Part shown: in pieces, positions 16,653 through 19,276 of the stretch
Layout of the letters: each line of letters opens with the position of its first letter
How positions within the stretch are numbered: position 1 is the first letter of the stretch
Notes under the pieces: generated by a model
What the model was told of the DNA's origin: nothing
Seen by the model: the letters and a program-made list of their open reading frames with translations, nothing else
Database searches by the model: none
Program-made: the position numbers and the translations under genes
NCBI GenBank assembly: GCA_050260215.1
Contig: JBLNBU010000100.1
Location: 1-19,276 of the forward strand
Length of the DNA stretch: 19,276 nucleotides
Direction: 5' to 3'
Origin: JBLNBU01 sp050260215
Lineage (GTDB): Bacteria; Pseudomonadota; Alphaproteobacteria; Rhodospirillales; Magnetospirillaceae

Positions 16653-16667
16653 TAAACCCAATCTTAA
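16653..16667. promoter_or_regulatory. Candidate CtrA box 2 (flhX side)
   Basis: TAAA (16653-16656), seven bases, TTAAC (16664-16668). This again matches TTAA-N7-TTAA at 7 of 8 fixed positions. It is an inverted relative of box 1: 11 of 15 positions agree when one is reverse-complemented. The two sites flank a 22-bp GC-rich segment, with centres 37 bp apart, in the spacer between the divergent flagellar operons. Confidence 0.45.
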
Positions 16668-16705
16668 CCCCGCCCAGACCACAGTTTCATTGTATCGCAC
16701 CAGCG

Positions 16706-17062
16706 ATGCGGACTTCCACTCCGATGGCGGGAGCAATGGGCGGCAGGGACCTGTGGGACGAGCGCGCCGAGCAGGGTGAAACGGTTTCGCCCCGCCCCGG
16801 GCGCGCGGTCGCGGTGGCACTGGAATACGACCCGGCCCAGGCCGATGCCCCGCGGGTGACCGCCTCGGGCCGCGGCGCCGTGGCCGAACAGATCCTGGCG
16901 CTGGCTTTCGCCCACGGGGTCAAGGTGCGCACCGACCCCGACCTGGCCGAGGTGCTGGCCGCCGTCGAGGTCGACACCGTCATCCCCGTCGAGGCCTTTG
17001 TCGCCGTGGCCGAGATCTTGGCCTATGTCTACCGCGCCAACGGCCGGGCGGTGCCGCTGTGA
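16706..17062 (+). CDS. FlhB C-terminal domain-like protein (FlhX type)
   Basis: This 118-aa soluble protein resembles only the cytoplasmic domain of FlhB: AVAVALEYDP (34-43), then APRVTASGRGAVAEQILALAFAHGVKVRTDPDLAEVL (48-84) and the terminal VIPVEAFVAVAEILAYVYRANG. It lacks membrane segments and the NPTH cleavage loop: the position corresponding to NPTHYAVALKYD reads RAVAVALEYDP. Stand-alone proteins of this kind (FlhX) can stand in for the C-terminal part of FlhB in export. The start is uncertain: ATG 16706 gives the longest form, while ATG 16724 or 16736 would give 112 or 108 aa. None has an ideally spaced ribosome-binding site. It opens the plus-strand flagellar series, divergent from flgB. 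Confidence 0.8.
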   Translation: MRTSTPMAGAMGGRDLWDERAEQGETVSPRPGRAVAVALEYDPAQADAPRVTASGRGAVAEQILALAFAHGVKVRTDPDLAEVLAAVEVDTVIPVEAFVAVAEILAYVYRANGRAVPL

Positions 17063-17364
17063 GCGCCGCCCAGGTCGCCGAGGAGCTGGAAAAGGCCACC
17101 TCGCTGGTGGTCACTGCGCGGCGCCTGCTGGCCACCGGCACCATGGTCGACCTGTCGGCGCTGGAGGGCAAGGTGCGCTTCATCTGCGAGACCCTGGCCG
17201 GACTGGGGCGCGAGGACGGCCAGCCGTTCCGCCCCGGCATGGAGGCGCTGATCGCCGATCTCGACGGACTGGCCGAAGCCATCCGGGAACGCTACGATCC
17301 GCTCGCCGCAAGCCTGGGCGATGCGGCCGGCGACGGCTCCGAGAGCAAGGGCCGGGAGGGGTAA
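17059..17364 (+). CDS. Unrecognised small protein in flagellar export operon
   Basis: I do not recognise this 101-aa protein. It is predicted to be largely helical, with segments at about 4-25, 31-50 and 60-80, and it has an acidic, Gly/Ser-rich tail (DAAGDGSESKGREG). There is no signal peptide or membrane segment. The start is GTG 17059, overlapping the flhX stop by 4 nt (GTGA). The stop overlaps the fliO start by one base (TAATG), so it is tightly coupled to export genes on both sides. A small helical cytoplasmic protein in this place could be an export chaperone or an assembly factor for the FliOPQR gate, but this rests on context only. Confidence 0.75.
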   Translation: MSAAQVAEELEKATSLVVTARRLLATGTMVDLSALEGKVRFICETLAGLGREDGQPFRPGMEALIADLDGLAEAIRERYDPLAASLGDAAGDGSESKGREG

Positions 17365-17657
17365 TGGACAGTTTCGTCTATCTCAGGTTCGTTCTCTCGC
17401 TGGTCCTGGTGCTGGGGATGATCCTGGGCGTCCTGTGGGCGGTGCGCCGCTATGGGCTGCCCGGCATGGCGACCATGCGCCCGGCCTCGCGCCGCCGCCT
17501 GTCGCTGGTCGAGGCCATGGCCGTCGACGGCAAGCGCCGCCTGGTGCTGGTCCGCCGCGACGACCGCGAGCATCTGCTGCTGCTGGGCGGCGCCTCGGAC
17601 CTGGTGGTCGAGCGCGACATCGCCCAGCCCCGCTTCCAGCCGGAGATCCCCGCATGA
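17364..17657 (+). CDS. fliO: Flagellar biosynthesis protein FliO
   Basis: This 97-aa protein has one N-terminal transmembrane helix (about 7-27, FVLSLVLVLGMILGVLWAV) and a small cytoplasmic domain rich in basic residues: RRLSLVEAMAVDGKRRLVLVRRDDREHLLLLGG. This is the pattern of the FliO family (fliO/YscJ-like beta domain, 'L.LVE...V...R.LVLVR.D..EHLLLLGG'). FliO assists assembly of FliP rings in the export gate. It starts with the ATG overlapping the preceding stop by one base. Its stop overlaps the fliP start by 4 nt (ATGA), and GGGAGGGG lies just upstream of its ATG. Confidence 0.93.
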   Translation: MDSFVYLRFVLSLVLVLGMILGVLWAVRRYGLPGMATMRPASRRRLSLVEAMAVDGKRRLVLVRRDDREHLLLLGGASDLVVERDIAQPRFQPEIPA

Positions 17658-18397
17658 CCCGCCGTCGCGTCATCTTGTGGGCCGCCCTGCTGGGGCTGGC
17701 CGTCGCCGGGGTGTCGGCCCCTGCCCTGGCCCAGTCGCTGAACATCGACCTGGGCGGCAACAACGCCACCACCACCGGCCGCGTCGTCCAGCTGATCGCG
17801 CTGATGACGGTGCTGTCGGTGGCGCCGTCCATCCTGGTGATGGTGACCTCGTTCACCCGCATCGTGGTGGTGCTGGGCTTCCTGCGCCAGGCGCTGGGCA
17901 CCATGCAGAGCCCGCCCAACATGGTCATGGTCAGCCTGGCCCTGTTCCTGACCGCCTTCGTCATGGGCCCGACCCTGGAACAGTCCTGGGACCAGGGCGT
18001 CCAGCCCCTGCTCGACGGTCACATCGACGAGATGGAGGCCTTCGACAAGGCGACCCGGCCGCTGCACGCCTTCATGATGAAGCACGTGCGCGACCAGGAC
18101 CTGCGCCTGTTCATGGACCTGTCGCGCTCGCCCGACGTGGCCAAGCCCCAGGACACCCCGCTCAAGGCCCTGGTGCCCGCCTTCATGATCAGCGAGCTGC
18201 GCCGCGCCTTCGAGATCGGCTTCCTGATCTTCCTGCCGTTCCTGATCATCGACATGGTGATCGCCTCGGTGCTGATGAGCATGGGCATGATGATGATCCC
18301 GCCGGCGATGATCGCCATGCCGTTCAAGCTGATCTTCTTCGTCATGGTCGACGGCTGGTACCTGGTGGTCGGCAGCCTGGTGCAGAGCTTCGGGTAA
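17654..18397 (+). CDS. fliP: Flagellar export apparatus protein FliP
   Basis: This 247-aa protein has a cleavable signal peptide (residues 1-27, ending APALAQ), as is normal for FliP, and four transmembrane segments. Family landmarks are the FliP signature VAPSILVMVTSFTRIVVVLGFLRQALG, PPNMVMVSLALFLTAFVMGP, and the C-terminal ISELRRAFEIGFLIFLPFLIIDMVIASVLMSMGMMM. It forms the core pentamer of the export gate with FliQ and FliR, which are encoded on the opposite strand 2.5 kb away. The ATG overlaps the fliO stop. The gene ends 3 nt before the stop of the convergent HEPN gene. Confidence 0.98.
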   Translation: MTRRRVILWAALLGLAVAGVSAPALAQSLNIDLGGNNATTTGRVVQLIALMTVLSVAPSILVMVTSFTRIVVVLGFLRQALGTMQSPPNMVMVSLALFLTAFVMGPTLEQSWDQGVQPLLDGHIDEMEAFDKATRPLHAFMMKHVRDQDLRLFMDLSRSPDVAKPQDTPLKALVPAFMISELRRAFEIGFLIFLPFLIIDMVIASVLMSMGMMMIPPAMIAMPFKLIFFVMVDGWYLVVGSLVQSFG

Positions 18398-18400
18398 CGG

Positions 18401-18865
18401 TCAGAACCGAGCCACGTAGGCGGCCAACCGGTCGGCATACTCCGCCACCCGCCCCGCGCTCTCGGCCACCGCGTAGTAGAAGGCGATCACCTCGGCCTCG
18501 GCCGAAAGGTAGATATGCGCGGCGTTGTTGCGCAGGTCGCGCTGCGCATCCCACTCGGCAACCGAGTCGATCAGCCCGCGCTTGTGCATCAGGGTCAGCA
18601 GGTCGATGAAGCGCGGTTGCGGTTCTGCCTCGGCCAGCGCCAGCGCCTTGAAGGCGTTGCCGGCCATCTGCTGGCAGCGGCTGTAGCGGGCCGCCAGCGC
18701 GTCCAGGCGTTCACGGTCCTCGGCGGTCAGGCGCCCTACCGCCTTGCCATCGAGCGGCAGCAGGTGGTCGACTCGCGACAGAGTGAAGCGAAGGTTGTCC
18801 GCCGCCCTTTGCAGGCCGGCCAGCGCCTCGTGCAGGGCGGGCAGGTATCTTTCATCGAGGGTCAC
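18401..18865 (-). CDS. HEPN domain protein, HepT-type toxin candidate
   Basis: This 154-aa all-helical protein has the HEPN RNase motif RX4HXY, seen as RNNAAHIY (Arg112, His117, Tyr119). In characterised HepT toxins Arg and His form the RNase active site, and the Tyr is AMPylated by the partner MntA to switch the toxin off. The start is GTG 18865, overlapping the stop of the upstream nucleotidyltransferase gene by 4 nt. Function as a toxin is inferred from the motif and pairing. The alternative is an HI0074-like nucleotidyltransferase partner with no toxic role. The gene order (MNT first) is like HI0073-HI0074 and opposite to the Shewanella HepT-MntA pair. The stop lies 3 nt from the convergent fliP stop. 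Confidence 0.78.
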   Translation of the reverse strand: MTLDERYLPALHEALAGLQRAADNLRFTLSRVDHLLPLDGKAVGRLTAEDRERLDALAARYSRCQQMAGNAFKALALAEAEPQPRFIDLLTLMHKRGLIDSVAEWDAQRDLRNNAAHIYLSAEAEVIAFYYAVAESAGRVAEYADRLAAYVARF

Positions 18866-19158
18866 AGCGGCACCCCCGTGCTGCGGGCGATGTCGTCGAA
18901 GGCTGTCCTTGGTTCGTCGGCAGCGCGGACCACCAGGTCGACCTTGATGTGCAGCGCCTCCTCCAGCCGCCGCCGCGCCGCCAGCTTGGCAGGCAGGCCG
19001 CCCGGCACCGCCGACGGCGTCTCGACGTAGAGATCGACGTCGCCGCGGGTCGCCCCGGCGGCGCGCGAGCCGAAAAGCCAGACGCGGGCCTCGGCGCCGA
19101 ACGCCTCGGCGATCGCCGTCTTCACCGTCCCGACTTCGCCCGTGGTCAGCCCGATCAT
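18862..19158 (-). CDS. Minimal nucleotidyltransferase, MntA-type antitoxin candidate
   Basis: This 98-aa protein is a minimal nucleotidyltransferase of the MNT family. It has the LFGSRAAGATRGDVDLYVE core (residues 28-46), with Asp40 and Asp42 as metal ligands and a likely third carboxylate Asp74 in KVDLVV. The spacing between GS and DXD is eight residues, shorter than the usual GSX10DXD of MntA proteins. Its role would be to AMPylate and neutralise the HEPN partner encoded immediately downstream (4-nt overlap). The start ATG 19158 has an excellent AAGGAG 8 nt upstream and a good promoter just before it. There is no transmembrane segment. Confidence 0.82.
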   Translation of the reverse strand: MIGLTTGEVGTVKTAIAEAFGAEARVWLFGSRAAGATRGDVDLYVETPSAVPGGLPAKLAARRRLEEALHIKVDLVVRAADEPRTAFDDIARSTGVPL

Positions 19159-19180
19159 TCCGGCCGCTCCTTTCCCGTCA

Positions 19181-19208
19181 AGGATATGGTGCGCCCCCTG
19201 CCCGTCAA
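19181..19208 (-). promoter_or_regulatory. Promoter of the MNT-HEPN pair
   Basis: On the minus strand TTGACG (complement of 19203-19208, 5/6 to consensus) and TATCCT (complement of 19181-19186, 4/6) are 16 nt apart. They would start a transcript with a 5' leader of about 15 nt ahead of the AAGGAG and ATG 19158. The 8-mer TTGACGGG occurs twice, at 19201-19208 and 19174-19181 (complement), around the -10, and may serve as an operator. Confidence 0.55.
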
Positions 19209-19210
19209 CG

Positions 19211-19239
19211 AAAAACCCCGCCGGATCGCTCCGGCGGGG
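19211..19239 (-). terminator. Intrinsic terminator for a minus-strand gene beyond the window
   Basis: A perfect 9-bp stem, CCCCGCCGG/CCGGCGGGG (19216-19224 with 19231-19239), closes a 6-nt loop and is followed on the minus strand by TTTTT (complement of 19211-19215). The direction therefore serves a gene entering from the right edge. It insulates the MNT-HEPN promoter, whose -35 begins 2 nt further on. Confidence 0.88.
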
Positions 19240-19267
19240 CCTGGTCGTCGGGACGGGGCCGGCCGGC

Positions 19268-19276
19268 TCAGCCGAT
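19268..19276 (-). CDS. Possible last codons of a minus-strand gene entering from the right
   Basis: On the minus strand the window opens with ATC GGC TGA (Ile-Gly-stop), about 29 nt before the strong terminator at 19211-19239. A gene ending here would explain that terminator. Two codons are too few to identify or prove it. Confidence 0.25.
   Translation of the reverse strand: MG

Noticed and set aside
16627..16656. FliA (sigma-28) promoter on the plus strand (TAAAG...GCCATAAA)
   Set aside because: The spacer is 14 nt instead of 11, and the bases outside the tetrads do not fit.

Overview
The window is GC-rich, densely packed bacterial DNA from an alphaproteobacterium. The best guess is a Rhodospirillales member close to Magnetospirillum. 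The reasons are a CckA-type hybrid kinase, a DivL-like kinase, an alphaproteobacterial RecA, the 'VMAGLDPAIH' intergenic repeat, and the coupling of flagellar genes to cckA. The genus is inference.

Left part (1-7500), housekeeping and signalling. The end of a Nudix CoA-pyrophosphatase overlaps a CCA-adding tRNA nucleotidyltransferase. Facing it is tldD (metalloprotease), then divergently a DUF3422 membrane protein. A large multi-PAS DivL-like sensor kinase faces that gene, and divergent from the kinase is a DedA/YqaA-type membrane protein. In the kinase, the catalytic histidine of the H-box is replaced by cysteine while the ATP-binding boxes look intact.

Middle (7500-13250). A 187-bp intergenic stretch carries a known alphaproteobacterial palindromic repeat and an elaborate set of alternative hairpins. 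It is followed by recA (minus strand), with a promoter region that holds a 12-bp palindrome and GTTC repeats. Upstream on the same strand are a TPR/O-GlcNAc-transferase-like glycosyltransferase, carrying a 21-bp in-frame tandem duplication in a TPR helix, and cckA.

Right part (13240-18397), flagellum. The minus strand carries flgB-flgC-fliE-fliQ-fliR-flhB, running into cckA (TTG start overlapping flhB by 11 nt) and then the glycosyltransferase, which looks like one long operon. The plus strand carries flhX (a FlhB C-terminal-like protein), an unrecognised 101-aa gene, fliO and fliP, chained by 1-4 nt overlaps. The 179-bp divergent region between flgB and flhX holds two near-consensus CtrA boxes in inverted arrangement. 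This fits a circuit in which CckA, encoded in the operon, would act through CtrA on these same flagellar genes, with a DivL-like pseudokinase encoded 4 kb away.

Right edge (18401-19276). A HEPN/MNT (HepT-MntA type) toxin-antitoxin pair has its own promoter. Behind it is an intrinsic terminator serving a minus-strand gene beyond the window. No tRNA, rRNA, CRISPR array or insertion sequence was seen. No gene-free stretch exceeds about 190 bp.
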